This document shows positions 1-9,529 of a stretch of DNA of 64,000 nucleotides, piece by piece. Positions within the stretch are counted from its first letter, which is position 1. Each line of letters opens with the position of its first letter. A program made the position numbers and the translations under genes. The DNA is from Thermincola carboxydiphila (lineage in GTDB: Bacteria > Bacillota > Thermincolia > Thermincolales > UBA2595): positions 1-64,000 of the forward strand of contig JAENZX010000019.1 of the NCBI GenBank assembly GCA_016841045.1, in the 5' to 3' direction. The notes under the pieces were generated by a model. That model had not been told where the DNA came from, made no database searches, and worked only from the letters and a program-made list of their open reading frames with translations.

Positions 1-1317
1 GTAGACCGGAAATCCTGTAAGCAGTGGCAGAAAAGTCCCTGCTGTAAGTCCAAAACTGTGAAAAATGGGTAGAGCATTAAAAATTTTGTCTTTGCCGTGA
101 AAATCTATAACGCTGGATAACTGAAGGGCATTTGCCAATATGTTGCTATGACGCAGCACAACTCCCTTAGGCTTATTCTCACTCCCGGAGGTAAATAAAA
201 TCATCCTGCTGGAAGCCCCGCCTTTAGCCCCGACCCCCATAACAGCTTTACCTAAGCCTTTGATTTTGTCAAAGATGCCAACTGAATTTTTAAGCTCCTC
301 CAGATATAGGACTTTTAACCCGTTCTCTTTTAGCTTCTCAATCACCTGCGCTAGACCGGCCTTATCGACAAATTCTCTGGACGTAAGAACCGTCCTGATT
401 TCAGCAGTTTCGGTACTATCCAAAATACTCTGAAACCCTACAGAAAAATTAAGAATAGCTGGTGTTTTGTTAATATAAAACAAGCCGAATAAGGTAATCA
501 CATGGGCTGTAGAAGTGGGAAGCATTACTGCAACTTTATCTTCCTCCAGGTCTAGATTCTTTTCAAACATACCCCCAAGAATATAACACCCGATTACTAA
601 TTTCTTATAAGTTAAAGATTGCTTTAAATCTGAGATTATTTCAGTATTCCACCCGTAAGTGGCTGCTGATTTACACAATTCATTAAAAATATTTACATCA
701 TTTTTTAGTCGACTAAAAAGCAAAGCATTCTGCATTACTGTAAGAATTTTATCACTAGCTTCCCGCTTTTGCAGACGAATATTTTTATTCTTGTCAACAG
801 CCAGGTTAAAAGCATTATGTACATACAACTGGACTGAAGGAAACCATCTTGACTTGATTTTATCCTGAATTCTTGAAAACTTTGAATACTCAAGCCCGTT
901 GATGATTACAGGAAGTATGGTTGCCCCTGTCTTTAGTGCTATAAACCCTATACCATCATAAATTTTCATAAGACCCCTTGTAGTAGTAATTCTCCCTTCT
1001 GGAAATAAAACTACCGGAATCTTTTGGTCTACTATATTAATAATCTTCCTGATTGAATAGGGATTTAAGGGATCTATGGTCAGGTGGTTTACAAACCTGA
1101 GTAAAAATGAAAATTGTCGACCTCGCTCTGTATTTACAACGAAAACCGCTTCCCTTGGTAAAAACAACCTTAGAAATACGCCATCTAAAAACGATGTATG
1201 ATTTGGCATGATGATGACTTTGTCATCCAGGCGTAACCTGGAAAAATTAACAATCTTTACCCGAAATAGAATCTTTACAACTAAACGAAGCAAGCTTATA
1301 AATAAATTCATATTCAT
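1..1317 (-). CDS. aas: Aas-type acyltransferase / acyl-ACP synthetase, C-terminus outside window
   Basis: The first 439 residues of a two-domain protein; the reading frame stays open to the window edge, so the C-terminus is missing. Residues 1 to about 190 are a PlsC-type 1-acylglycerol-phosphate acyltransferase: the HxxxxD catalytic motif is NHTSFLD (H40, D45), and a FPEGR motif follows near residue 100. After about residue 200 comes an AMP-binding (acyl-CoA/acyl-ACP synthetase) domain with the phosphate-binding loop LFTSGSENKPKG at about 374-385. This order is that of E. coli Aas, which re-acylates lysophospholipids with fatty acid activated on ACP. The start at 1317 has an AAGGTGG ribosome site; an in-frame ATG two codons later is the alternative. 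It follows the MFS gene after 26 bases, which suggests one operon. Exact acyl acceptor is inferred. Confidence 0.85.
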   Translation of the reverse strand, partial: MNMNLFISLLRLVVKILFRVKIVNFSRLRLDDKVIIMPNHTSFLDGVFLRLFLPREAVFVVNTERGRQFSFLLRFVNHLTIDPLNPYSIRKIINIVDQKIPVVLFPEGRITTTRGLMKIYDGIGFIALKTGATILPVIINGLEYSKFSRIQDKIKSRWFPSVQLYVHNAFNLAVDKNKNIRLQKREASDKILTVMQNALLFSRLKNDVNIFNELCKSAATYGWNTEIISDLKQSLTYKKLVIGCYILGGMFEKNLDLEEDKVAVMLPTSTAHVITLFGLFYINKTPAILNFSVGFQSILDSTETAEIRTVLTSREFVDKAGLAQVIEKLKENGLKVLYLEELKNSVGIFDKIKGLGKAVMGVGAKGGASSRMILFTSGSENKPKGVVLRHSNILANALQLSSVIDFHGKDKIFNALPIFHSFGLTAGTFLPLLTGFPVY

Positions 1318-1343
1318 CTGCCACCTTAGTCCATTTTACCTTT

Positions 1344-2552
1344 TTAACCTGCCAGGCTGCTGTTAACACTTTCAGTCTTACCGCTGTCAATTTTAAAAGA
1401 TGCTGCAAGAAAGGCTCCTGCTGCTATAAGAACAGCCATTGGCAGCAAACCAACTGCAAAACCTAAGTTTACCTGATCTGAGAAGTACCCTGTCACTACA
1501 GGCCCAGGAATGTCTCCAAATGCATGCATCAAAAGAATCGCGGTGGCACTGGCTGTACTCCACAAAGGTTCCGGAGTACTGTCCAGTATCATTGCCTGGG
1601 CCACTCCCATATGCCACATTATAAAGAAACATGCCAGTGTAAAGAAAACCAAACTGTGTAATACCATTCCAACCCAAATTGACAATCCAGACAAAGCGCA
1701 TCCGATGAACAAGGTATAAGCCCTGCCCCGCCGGTCTTTACGATACCAAAAATCAGCTATGTATCCTCCTGCAACCGCCCCCAAGAGGCCGCCAATTACC
1801 TGAATCACACCAGTATAAAGTCCAGCTTGGCTTACTGCAAGCCCCCATTCACGGGTGAAATACGCCGGCATCCAAAAGGCTATTGAACCAAAAGTCCAGG
1901 AAATCCCAGCATACCCCAAAACAACCAGAAGGTAAACCGAATTCTTCATAAATGCTATAGAAAAACCGGAATTACTGCTTTGTAACTTTTCCGGACGGTA
2001 TTCGTCAATCGGTAGATTCCAGAGTGCATAGGCCAGCAGCATTCCGGGCAATCCTGCAATTACAAAAGAAGTATTCCAACCATACAACTCTCCTAATTTA
2101 CTTCCGATTATTACTCCTGCCGCACCACCAAAAGGGAGTCCCAGGTTAAAGATTGATAGTTTTGCAGATCTGTTTTCATCCGGAAAAATCCAGCCGATTA
2201 TCGTCGGAGCTGTACAAACAAAAGCTGCTTCACCGACCCCAGTAAGAGCCCTCCAGAAGAATAAGCTGTAAAAGCCCTGCGAAGTAGAAGTTAGCACTGT
2301 TGCCATGCTCCATAAAAAGAGACCAACAGCAGCAACTTTCGCAGGCTTCCAACGATCAGCAAGAATACCTGCAGGAACAGACAGGATTGAGTAACTTATC
2401 ATAAAAGCAATTGCGATTTTACCCAACTCGGCATCTCTGAGCATAAAATCATGCTTAAGAAATTCTGAAACTCCGGAAATAACCTGCCGGTCCATGTAAT
2501 TCATGAAATTCACAGCAAATAGTATAAATAAGAGATATGCCTTACTTCTCAT
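1344..2552 (-). CDS. Spinster-like MFS transporter, possible lysophospholipid carrier
   Basis: A 402-residue, roughly 12-helix major facilitator protein. The N-terminus carries NYMDRQV, typical of Spinster-family carriers, followed by the MFS loop 2-3 signature ILADRWKP. The upstream in-frame TTG at 2567 lies inside the ribosome site GGAGGGAATTAAG, so the ATG at 2552 is the better start. Eukaryotic Spns1 and bacterial relatives move lipids, and in E. coli the MFS flippase LplT is encoded next to Aas. Here a different MFS subfamily sits directly upstream of an Aas-like gene, so import of lysophospholipid or a related lipid is a reasonable inference; the substrate is not shown by the sequence. 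The gene is preceded by tetR with a 23-base gap and is probably co-transcribed with it. Confidence 0.75.
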   Translation of the reverse strand: MRSKAYLLFILFAVNFMNYMDRQVISGVSEFLKHDFMLRDAELGKIAIAFMISYSILSVPAGILADRWKPAKVAAVGLFLWSMATVLTSTSQGFYSLFFWRALTGVGEAAFVCTAPTIIGWIFPDENRSAKLSIFNLGLPFGGAAGVIIGSKLGELYGWNTSFVIAGLPGMLLAYALWNLPIDEYRPEKLQSSNSGFSIAFMKNSVYLLVVLGYAGISWTFGSIAFWMPAYFTREWGLAVSQAGLYTGVIQVIGGLLGAVAGGYIADFWYRKDRRGRAYTLFIGCALSGLSIWVGMVLHSLVFFTLACFFIMWHMGVAQAMILDSTPEPLWSTASATAILLMHAFGDIPGPVVTGYFSDQVNLGFAVGLLPMAVLIAAGAFLAASFKIDSGKTESVNSSLAG

Positions 2553-2575
2553 CTTAATTCCCTCCAAAACGGAAT

Positions 2576-3193
2576 TTATCCTAACATTTTTATGATTCTC
2601 CCGGCCACCTCATCAGCCATTTCACTGAAGTTAACAGGTTCTTTGACCAGGTAAAAAAGGAAGGTCAGAGGCTCAATCAGGGCGCCGGCGAAAATCCCCC
2701 CAAGAACCACTGATGTACCACTGCGAATTTCTCCCTTTTCGAGCCCTTCACTGATTATCCGATTAAAGAGAAGATGAGGGTGTATCATGCCTTCACTAAG
2801 ATTTTCCCAAAAATTATGCTGGGATTTCAAAGCAAAACAGACTGCAGCAGGGTATTTTTCGTAATAAGTATATGTGAGATGGACTGTATATTCCACACGC
2901 TCTTTTATGTGTGCATATTTATTCAGTATCTCTGCCAGTTCCCCGGAGTAGTTCCCTATCAAAGTTTCAAATATTACTTTTCCCAATTCCTCTTTACTGG
3001 TAAAGTGGCGATAAATAGCACCAGGAGTTATACCCGCGGCTTTGGCAATGTCATTTATGGTAGTGCCGTCAAAACCTTTTTCCGCAAATAATTCCAATGA
3101 ACTTTTTACAATTTCAGATCTTTTATTTGTGGATTTCAAGAGTTCTTCCATCTGCATGGCAGAGAACATACTATTATGTAGATTTATACTCAT
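2576..3193 (-). CDS. TetR/AcrR family regulator of the lipid operon
   Basis: A 205-residue TetR-type repressor. The DNA-binding helix-turn-helix lies at about residues 25-72, including the typical run AAGITPGAIYRHF and the preceding LFAEKGFDGTTI. The C-terminal two thirds is the helical ligand-binding and dimer domain, with no recognisable ligand motif. The ATG at 3193 has a strong AGAAGGGGG ribosome site. It is the first gene of a probable tetR-MFS-aas operon and has a perfect 9-bp inverted repeat just behind its own promoter, which points to autoregulation. Given the neighbours, an acyl-CoA or free fatty-acid effector (as for FadR-type TetR proteins) is likely but inferred. Confidence 0.88.
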   Translation of the reverse strand: MSINLHNSMFSAMQMEELLKSTNKRSEIVKSSLELFAEKGFDGTTINDIAKAAGITPGAIYRHFTSKEELGKVIFETLIGNYSGELAEILNKYAHIKERVEYTVHLTYTYYEKYPAAVCFALKSQHNFWENLSEGMIHPHLLFNRIISEGLEKGEIRSGTSVVLGGIFAGALIEPLTFLFYLVKEPVNFSEMADEVAGRIIKMLG

Positions 3194-3217
3194 ATGAACC
3201 CCCTTCTAGCTAAATAG

Positions 3218-3241
3218 GTAAGTAAACGTTTATTTACTTAC
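3218..3241. promoter_or_regulatory. TetR operator, inverted repeat
   Basis: GTAAGTAAA-N6-TTTACTTAC is a perfect 9-bp inverted repeat with a 6-bp spacer. It begins directly after the -10 box of the tetR promoter, so a bound dimer would block transcription of tetR-MFS-aas. Confidence 0.8.
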
Positions 3242-3270
3242 ATTGTATTTGTACTGCCATCTTCTGTCAA
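3242..3270 (-). promoter_or_regulatory. Promoter of tetR-MFS-aas
   Basis: On the minus strand TTGACA (3265-3270), a 17-base spacer and TACAAT (3242-3247), a near-consensus vegetative promoter abutting the operator. Confidence 0.75.
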
Positions 3271-3301
3271 TGGGTAATGTAATATTTTTCTTGCACGCTG
3301 C

Positions 3302-3328
3302 GCAAAAAAAGCGCCTCTTTGAGACGCT
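3302..3328 (-). terminator. Terminator after pabC
   Basis: Minus strand AGCGTCTC-AAA-GAGGCGCT hairpin (8 pairs, one G-U) followed by seven T. It begins at the last bases of the pabC stop codon. Confidence 0.85.
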
Positions 3329-4187
3329 AAAGTTCTTGATTCCAAGCCTGGTTTCGATATTTATTTAGTAATTTCAGTGTAATCTCACCTGGTTTTCCCG
3401 TTCCAACATCCCTATCATCCAAGATTGTTACAGGCACTACTTCCGAACCTGAATTAGTGTAAAAAACCTCATCTGCTTCATAAAAATCGTTCTTGTATAG
3501 AACTTTTTCTTCGACCGGTATACCTGCTTCGGCTGCAATTTTCAGAATGCGCTGCCGTGTTATTCCGCCCAACAACCCTGAGCTGAGGGTCGGTGTTATT
3601 AGACACCCGTTTTTGACAATAAATAGATTACTTACAGTCCCTTCAGCAACTTCTTCACGATAGTTGGTCATAAAACCCTCATCAGCACCAGCCTCGATAA
3701 CTTCTCGCTTGGCCAGAATGTTATTCAGAAAATTTAGGGACTTGACTTCCGGCATTGTAGCCCCGGCAAGATTCCTCAGGGTTTTGACAAAAACGGCTCG
3801 GGCACCTTCATTGTATAACTGTTCGTTGTAACTAATAGGTTTACTAGTAATTACAACCGTAGGTTTGGGACACAGACCCGGGTCTATTCCTACCGGACCC
3901 GGACCACGAGACACCGTCAGCCGAATGTATAGGTTCTCCCCATTTAATTCTATTAGTTTATTAAAAACTTTGTTAATCTGCATGCGGGAAAATGGCAGCC
4001 CGAGACCTACTGCTTCTGCTGAATTTTCGAGCCTGTCCAGGTGTTCCGCCAGCAGAAATATTTTACCATTATATGATCTCATTGTTTCAAAAAGGCCGTC
4101 CCCATATAAAAATCCATGATCGAAGACAGATATTTTGGCTTCATCAGCAGGTACAAAATTACCATCTAAATATACCAGATTAGGCAC
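3327..4187 (-). CDS. pabC: Aminodeoxychorismate lyase (class IV aminotransferase)
   Basis: A 286-residue fold-type IV PLP enzyme of the PabC/IlvE/Dat group. The PLP lysine is in EVKSLNFLNN (about residue 158), and the N-terminal FDHGFLYGDGLFETMR and the loop YREEVAEGTVSNLF with the phosphate-binding glycine/threonine pair are all present. The family includes branched-chain aminotransferases and D-amino-acid transaminases, which cannot be fully excluded by sequence alone, but the 8-base overlap with pabB indicates the folate role: release of 4-aminobenzoate and pyruvate from aminodeoxychorismate. Translational coupling with pabB is likely. It is followed at once by a terminator, so it closes the operon. 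Confidence 0.82.
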   Translation of the reverse strand: MPNLVYLDGNFVPADEAKISVFDHGFLYGDGLFETMRSYNGKIFLLAEHLDRLENSAEAVGLGLPFSRMQINKVFNKLIELNGENLYIRLTVSRGPGPVGIDPGLCPKPTVVITSKPISYNEQLYNEGARAVFVKTLRNLAGATMPEVKSLNFLNNILAKREVIEAGADEGFMTNYREEVAEGTVSNLFIVKNGCLITPTLSSGLLGGITRQRILKIAAEAGIPVEEKVLYKNDFYEADEVFYTNSGSEVVPVTILDDRDVGTGKPGEITLKLLNKYRNQAWNQEL

Positions 4188-5709
4188 TTACTACCTCTCC
4201 TTTCGGGTATATCCCCGATTGGGACAATTCTTCGGCTACTTCGAGAGCTTTTAGCAGCGCCTCCGCTTTTTTCAATGATTCAAAATACTCCCTCTCAGGA
4301 ACTGAGTCATCCACTATACCCGCTCCCGCCTGTACATAAGCTTTGCCATTTTTCATAACAATTGTCCGTATAACTATATTCATTTCCATTTCACCGGCAT
4401 ACCCAAAAAACCCGATTGAACCTGTATATGGGCCACGTCGAGTTGGTTCAAGCTCTTCAATAATCTCCATCGAACGTATTTTAGGAGCGCCGGTAATTGT
4501 ACCTCCGGGGAAGCAGGCCTTAAAAAGGTCAAACCGGTTTTTTCCTTCTGCCAGCTGGCCTCTAACATTAGAAACAATGTGCATAACATGTGAATACTCT
4601 TCTATCACCATCAATTCATTTACTTCCACAGTACCGAACTTGCATACCCTGCCAAGATCGTTTCGTTCCAGGTCAACCAGCATTATATGCTCAGCACGTT
4701 CTTTTTCATTTGATACAAGTTCGTTGGCAAGGGTCAGATCTTCTTCCCTGTTTTGTCCTCTTCTTCGGGTTCCTGCAATAGGCCTGGTGTCAGCCATATC
4801 TCCGGTAAGGCGTACTAACAGCTCAGGTGAGGAACTCACTATATGCATATCACCAAAGTCAATGAAGCTCATATATGGTGAAGGGTTAATCTGCCTCAAT
4901 ACCTTATAGAGGAAAAATGGTTCAACAGAGGTCTCTTTCCCCAGCCGGAGGGATAAATTAACCTGAAAAATATCCCCTGCCCGAATATATTCTTTAGCCT
5001 TCACCACCATTTGTTCAAAATGGTCTTTGGTCATATTGCATTCGGGAATAAAACGATTTTTAAGAGCGCGGTCACGGTTGTCCACTGTAAGCTCCCGTCC
5101 AGCTGGGCGGTTTTTGATTTCATGATATAGGCTTAATATTTCATTCTGTGCCAACCTGTATGCATCTGCCGGATCTAACGCTTCTTCGGGAACAACTGTT
5201 ACAATAATATTCATCATACCGTTTAAATGGTCAAAACAAATGACATTGTCAAAAAACAAAAAATATGACTCAGGTAGTTCCAGATCATCTTCGGTCGATT
5301 CGGGTATTACTTCAAAATACCTGCCCATATCATAACTGAAATAGCCCACCGCCCCTCCCCAAAATTTAGGCAGTCCCGGGAACCTTACACCTTTAAAAGA
5401 CTCAACAACCCTTTGTAATTCCTCATAGGGGTCAGCGCCTAATAATACTCTGGGCTGCTGCCCCTGTATTTCTACTGCTGTTCCTCTTGATTTAAAGGTA
5501 AGATTAGGACGAAAACCTAAAAAAGAGTAGCGGGCTAAGTTTTCTGTGCCCTTACCACTTTCTAGAAGGCAAAGGGGCGATCCTGCCAGACCAAGCTTCT
5601 CTATTACAGTAACTGGATTTTCTTCGTCGAGGGGAAATTCTGCCATCACCGGTACCCTTTGCTGTTGAACATAATATTCACAAAATTGTTTCAAGTCTGG
5701 TGTGTACAT
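4180..5709 (-). CDS. pabB: Aminodeoxychorismate synthase component I (TrpE/PabB family)
   Basis: A 509-residue chorismate-binding enzyme. The N-terminal anthranilate-synthase-I domain spans about 15-160, and the chorismate-binding domain about 225-485 with PIAGTRRRG, the GTITGAPK loop, and ELEPTRRGPYTGSIG. The motif reads PIAGT rather than the PIKGT of E. coli PabB, so on residues alone it is TrpE-like; the overlapping pabC gene makes aminodeoxychorismate synthesis the better call. No glutamine amidotransferase subunit (PabA/TrpG) is encoded here, so that must be supplied from elsewhere. The ATG at 5709 has a CCAGGAGG ribosome site. It lies behind a 200-base leader with its own promoter and terminator hairpin. 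Confidence 0.82.
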   Translation of the reverse strand: MYTPDLKQFCEYYVQQQRVPVMAEFPLDEENPVTVIEKLGLAGSPLCLLESGKGTENLARYSFLGFRPNLTFKSRGTAVEIQGQQPRVLLGADPYEELQRVVESFKGVRFPGLPKFWGGAVGYFSYDMGRYFEVIPESTEDDLELPESYFLFFDNVICFDHLNGMMNIIVTVVPEEALDPADAYRLAQNEILSLYHEIKNRPAGRELTVDNRDRALKNRFIPECNMTKDHFEQMVVKAKEYIRAGDIFQVNLSLRLGKETSVEPFFLYKVLRQINPSPYMSFIDFGDMHIVSSSPELLVRLTGDMADTRPIAGTRRRGQNREEDLTLANELVSNEKERAEHIMLVDLERNDLGRVCKFGTVEVNELMVIEEYSHVMHIVSNVRGQLAEGKNRFDLFKACFPGGTITGAPKIRSMEIIEELEPTRRGPYTGSIGFFGYAGEMEMNIVIRTIVMKNGKAYVQAGAGIVDDSVPEREYFESLKKAEALLKALEVAEELSQSGIYPKGEVVSA

Positions 5710-5749
5710 GACAACCTCCTGGAATTTTATTATGAATACTCAAATTGCT

Positions 5750-5786
5750 CTGGAAAAATAAAAAACCGAATAGGAAAACCTATTCG
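5750..5786 (-). terminator. Intrinsic terminator or attenuator ahead of pabB
   Basis: Minus strand CCGAATAGG-TTTT-CCTATTCGG, a perfect 9-bp stem with tetraloop, then a T-rich tail. It lies downstream of purA but also inside the transcript that starts at the promoter near 5912-5940, 41 bases before the pabB start. Confidence 0.9.
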
Positions 5787-5911
5787 GTGGGATGCCTGAC
5801 GAGCAGACCAGAACATACCGAAGCTATGTGGCCATTAAAAACTTCGTCTATAATCGTTTCTGAACAGCCTATTCTAGCTTTTTTAATTTGCGGTACTCTA
5901 ACTATTCTATA
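5765..5911 (-). ncRNA. Structured leader or small RNA between purA and pabB
   Basis: About 150 bases lie between a good promoter and a perfect terminator hairpin, with no open reading frame. Several segments can pair: GAAG with CTTC, GACGA with TCGTC, CAGAA with TTCTG. A second GAATAGG upstream (near 5870) is identical to part of the terminator's 5' arm and could compete for its 3' arm. This is the layout of a terminator-based riboregulator or a short stable RNA. I could not match it to the T-box, THF or ZTP riboswitch consensus, and a 6S-like RNA is not excluded. Class unknown. Confidence 0.4.
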
Positions 5912-5940
5912 ATGCTAACAAACTAAAAGTCCGGTGTCAA
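5912..5940 (-). promoter_or_regulatory. Promoter of the pabB leader
   Basis: Minus strand TTGACA (5935-5940), 17-base spacer, TAGCAT (5912-5917), with an alternative TATAGAAT just behind. It sits directly after the purA stop codon. Confidence 0.65.
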
Positions 5941-5951
5941 TATTTAAGTTT

Positions 5952-7256
<1,305 letters not shown>

Positions 7257-7263
7257 CTACCTT

Positions 7264-8655
7264 TTAGCCCTGCCGGGTTAATATAGCTCTTGCTGTGACA
7301 ACTCCGGCCGCTGAAGCCTGGGCAAGTCCCCTGGTAACTCCAGCACCATCCCCAGCAGCAAAAAGGTTGGTAATCTTAGTTTCTAAATCAGGACTTAATT
7401 CCAGTCTTGATGAGTAGAACTTTACTTCAACACCATAGAGCAATGTATGCTTGGAATATACGCCTGGAGCAATTATATCTAGAGCTTTAAGCATTTCTAC
7501 TATACTCTGCAGGTGCCTGTATGGGAATACCAGGCTTAAATCACCTGGTGTAGCATCCTTTAGTGTCGGTTCCACCATACACTTTCTAAGTCTGTCAGCA
7601 TCTGTCCTCTGGCCCTTTATTAGATCACCGAGCCGCTGAACAATAACCCCTCCTCCAAGCAGGTTAGCCAAACTTGCAATATACTTGCCATACGCAATTG
7701 GCTCTTTGAAAGGTTCTGTGAAGTTCTTACTCACCAAAAGTGCAAAGTTTGTATTTTCAGTTTTTTTATGAGCATGACTGTGCCCATTTACTGTTAGAAG
7801 ACCGCTGTTGTTTTCTGCGACTACTTCCCCGTAAGGGTTCATACAGAAAGTACGAACCTTGTCATCAAAGGATTTGGAGTAGTATATAAGTTTAGACTCG
7901 TAAATTACCTTTGTGAGGTGTTCCATAACTGCAGCCGGCAGTTCAACTCTGACTCCTATATCCACAGGGTTTACAGCAGTCTGTATATCAAGTTTCTTGG
8001 CCTGATAGGATAACCATTCAGCTCCTTCACGCCCCGGGGCTACCACTACATACTTACCATGTATGACTTCCCCACTATCTGTTTCAACTCCATTTATATT
8101 ATTGTTTTCAACTATAAGGCTTTTAACACCTGAGTTGGTACGAATTTTAACCCCCTGGGCCAAAAGATAGTCTCTCATCCGCTCAAGTATTTCCCCACAG
8201 CGCCCGGTACCAAGGTGACGAATAGGTGCCGGTATTAACTTTAGTTCGGCAAAAGCAGCCTTCCGCTTAATCTCTCTGATGTCATCGTCTTCTTCCATCC
8301 CATAGACGGTTTTGGGGCCACCATACTGAACATAAATATCATCCACATATTTAATTAGTTCGTCGAGCTGCTTTTCTCCTATATAATTTCCAAGCATTCC
8401 CCCGACTTCAGTTGATAACGTAATCTTTCCGTCACTGAAAGCGCCAGCACCACCCCATCCACAAGTAATAGAGCAGGGTGAGCAGTGGACACACCCTCCC
8501 TGTTCTTTTGAAGGGCAGTTCCGATGGTCGATATCGCGACCTTTTTCCAAAATAATTGTTTTAAGATTCTTGTTTGCATTGATTAACTCAAGGGCAGCAA
8601 AGATTCCCGCTGGGCCTGAACCAACGATAACAACGTCATAGTGCTGATTTTTCAT
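7264..8655 (-). CDS. FAD-dependent oxidoreductase (COG2509-like)
   Basis: A 463-residue flavoprotein with an N-terminal Rossmann FAD-binding motif (VGSGPAGIFAA, about residues 11-21) and a C-terminal FAD motif NLFAAGDGAGVTRG (about 430-443). A cysteine-rich stretch at about 47-66 (CPSKEQGGC, then CSPCSITC) precedes the conserved GWGGAGAFSDGK. This combination is that of the widespread uncharacterised FAD-dependent dehydrogenase family often annotated near purA in Firmicutes. Substrate and electron partner are unknown; a bound iron-sulfur cluster or redox-active cysteines in the cysteine stretch is an inference. The ATG at 8655 has a TTGGAGG ribosome site. Confidence 0.8.
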   Translation of the reverse strand: MKNQHYDVVIVGSGPAGIFAALELINANKNLKTIILEKGRDIDHRNCPSKEQGGCVHCSPCSITCGWGGAGAFSDGKITLSTEVGGMLGNYIGEKQLDELIKYVDDIYVQYGGPKTVYGMEEDDDIREIKRKAAFAELKLIPAPIRHLGTGRCGEILERMRDYLLAQGVKIRTNSGVKSLIVENNNINGVETDSGEVIHGKYVVVAPGREGAEWLSYQAKKLDIQTAVNPVDIGVRVELPAAVMEHLTKVIYESKLIYYSKSFDDKVRTFCMNPYGEVVAENNSGLLTVNGHSHAHKKTENTNFALLVSKNFTEPFKEPIAYGKYIASLANLLGGGVIVQRLGDLIKGQRTDADRLRKCMVEPTLKDATPGDLSLVFPYRHLQSIVEMLKALDIIAPGVYSKHTLLYGVEVKFYSSRLELSPDLETKITNLFAAGDGAGVTRGLAQASAAGVVTARAILTRQG

Positions 8656-8924
8656 ATTGGTCCTCCAATCAATGATGAAGTGTGTTTAAACATAAAAAGA
8701 ACCCATACAGTTTTCTGAATGAGCAGCTAGTTAAATCGTTCCTTATTAATCCCTCCAGATTGGAAACCGTGTGTATAAATCCTTGAATTAAAACGCACCT
8801 GTATTATTTTATCAATTTGAGGGCATTTTGTCAAAGAATTTCTTGTTATCCTGCGGTTTTCTTCGTTTTTCTGTGTCTATTGTATACAAAGTTTGCTACT
8901 TTTATTATATGCGGGAAGAGGATG
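8656..8924. other. Intergenic region upstream of the FAD gene
   Basis: About 270 bases with no supported gene. On the minus strand a TTGATAAAATAATACAGG stretch near 8790-8818 may hold the FAD-gene promoter, but no clean -35/-10 pair is visible. A short plus-strand open frame here runs through the repeat remnant that follows and lacks a ribosome site. Confidence 0.4.
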
Positions 8925-9006
8925 ATTGGTTTTCATATACTTGATCAAGAGTTCAGCCGTTTGCTCCGGTTTTTCAGGTGCCCTCATCTAGCCCAACTAA
9001 CCTCAG
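8925..9006 (+). repeat. Partial copy (one arm) of the palindromic repeat
   Basis: From AAGAGTTCAGCCGTTTGC (8947) to about 9006 it matches the left arm of the complete copies at 10716-10995 and 18672-18941. The preceding GATGATTGGTTTTC also resembles the sequence outside the copy at 10.7 kb. No right arm or GC-rich core follows, so this is a remnant. Confidence 0.75.
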
Positions 9007-9085
9007 CCTTATATCCGGTCGCCAGGTTTCATGCCAATAAAGAATATGCTTAAACTATAAAAGTCCTAGAAGTAAATTATTTTGT

Positions 9086-9115
9086 TTGACACTTTACGGC
9101 AATTAGCCCTATACT
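9086..9115 (+). promoter_or_regulatory. Promoter of padR-MFS
   Basis: TTGACA (9086-9091), 18-base spacer, TATACT (9110-9115). The -10 box lies within the left arm of the operator described next. Confidence 0.75.
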
Positions 9116-9138
9116 GTAATTAACAGTATAGGGCTAAT
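9102..9138. promoter_or_regulatory. PadR operator, perfect 16-bp inverted repeat
   Basis: ATTAGCCCTATACTGT-N5-ACAGTATAGGGCTAAT. The inner ATACTGT...ACAGTAT resembles operators of PadR-type repressors. It overlaps the -10 box and ends 24 bases before the padR start, as expected for autorepression. Confidence 0.85.
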
Positions 9139-9162
9139 AACATTATGCGAGGAGGTTGATTA

Positions 9163-9513
9163 ATGCCTGGGAAATCAAGGCATAACTATCGTCATTTGCC
9201 GGCTTTTATACTTTTAGTTTTGGCTGAAAGACCGGCACATGGTGGAGCTATACATTCATTATTAAATAAATCACTACCGCATTTCCAATCCGATACCGGT
9301 GCTGTGTATCGTTCCCTGCAACACCTTGAAACTGAAGCTTCAGTAACTTCAGTTTGGGATACCACTGAAGCAGGCCCAGCCCGGAAGATATATCATATTA
9401 CCCCGTCTGGCTGGGATAGGTTAGACGAGTGGCGACAAGATATGGAAAAAAGAATGGCAAACTTAAAATATTTCTTAACAACCTATAGAGAACTCAAAGA
9501 AAAAAAAAATTGA
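9163..9513 (+). CDS. PadR family transcriptional regulator
   Basis: A 116-residue PadR-type winged-helix repressor: HLPAFILLVLAERPAHGGAI is the usual first helix, GAVYRSLQHLE the recognition helix, and GPARKIYHITPSGWDRL the beta-wing and start of the C-terminal helix. Strong GAGGAGG ribosome site, ATG at 9163. The stop is 16 bases before the MFS start, so both genes form one operon with the palindromic operator in front. PadR proteins near efflux pumps usually sense the pump's substrate directly; that is the inference here. Its C-terminal helix is short, as in the small PadR subfamily 2. Confidence 0.9.
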   Translation: MPGKSRHNYRHLPAFILLVLAERPAHGGAIHSLLNKSLPHFQSDTGAVYRSLQHLETEASVTSVWDTTEAGPARKIYHITPSGWDRLDEWRQDMEKRMANLKYFLTTYRELKEKKN

Positions 9514-9529
9514 ATTGTGGGGGTTTACG

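Noticed and set aside
4180-5709. Calling the gene trpE because of PIAGT
   Set aside because: The motif is shared by many PabB proteins outside enterobacteria, and the 8-base overlap with pabC favours folate synthesis; no trp genes are near.
5765-5944. THF, ZTP or T-box riboswitch before pabB
   Set aside because: None of the conserved core strings that I know for these classes is present.
8817-9053. 78-codon plus-strand frame upstream of padR
   Set aside because: Runs through the palindromic-repeat arm, no ribosome site, no conserved pattern.
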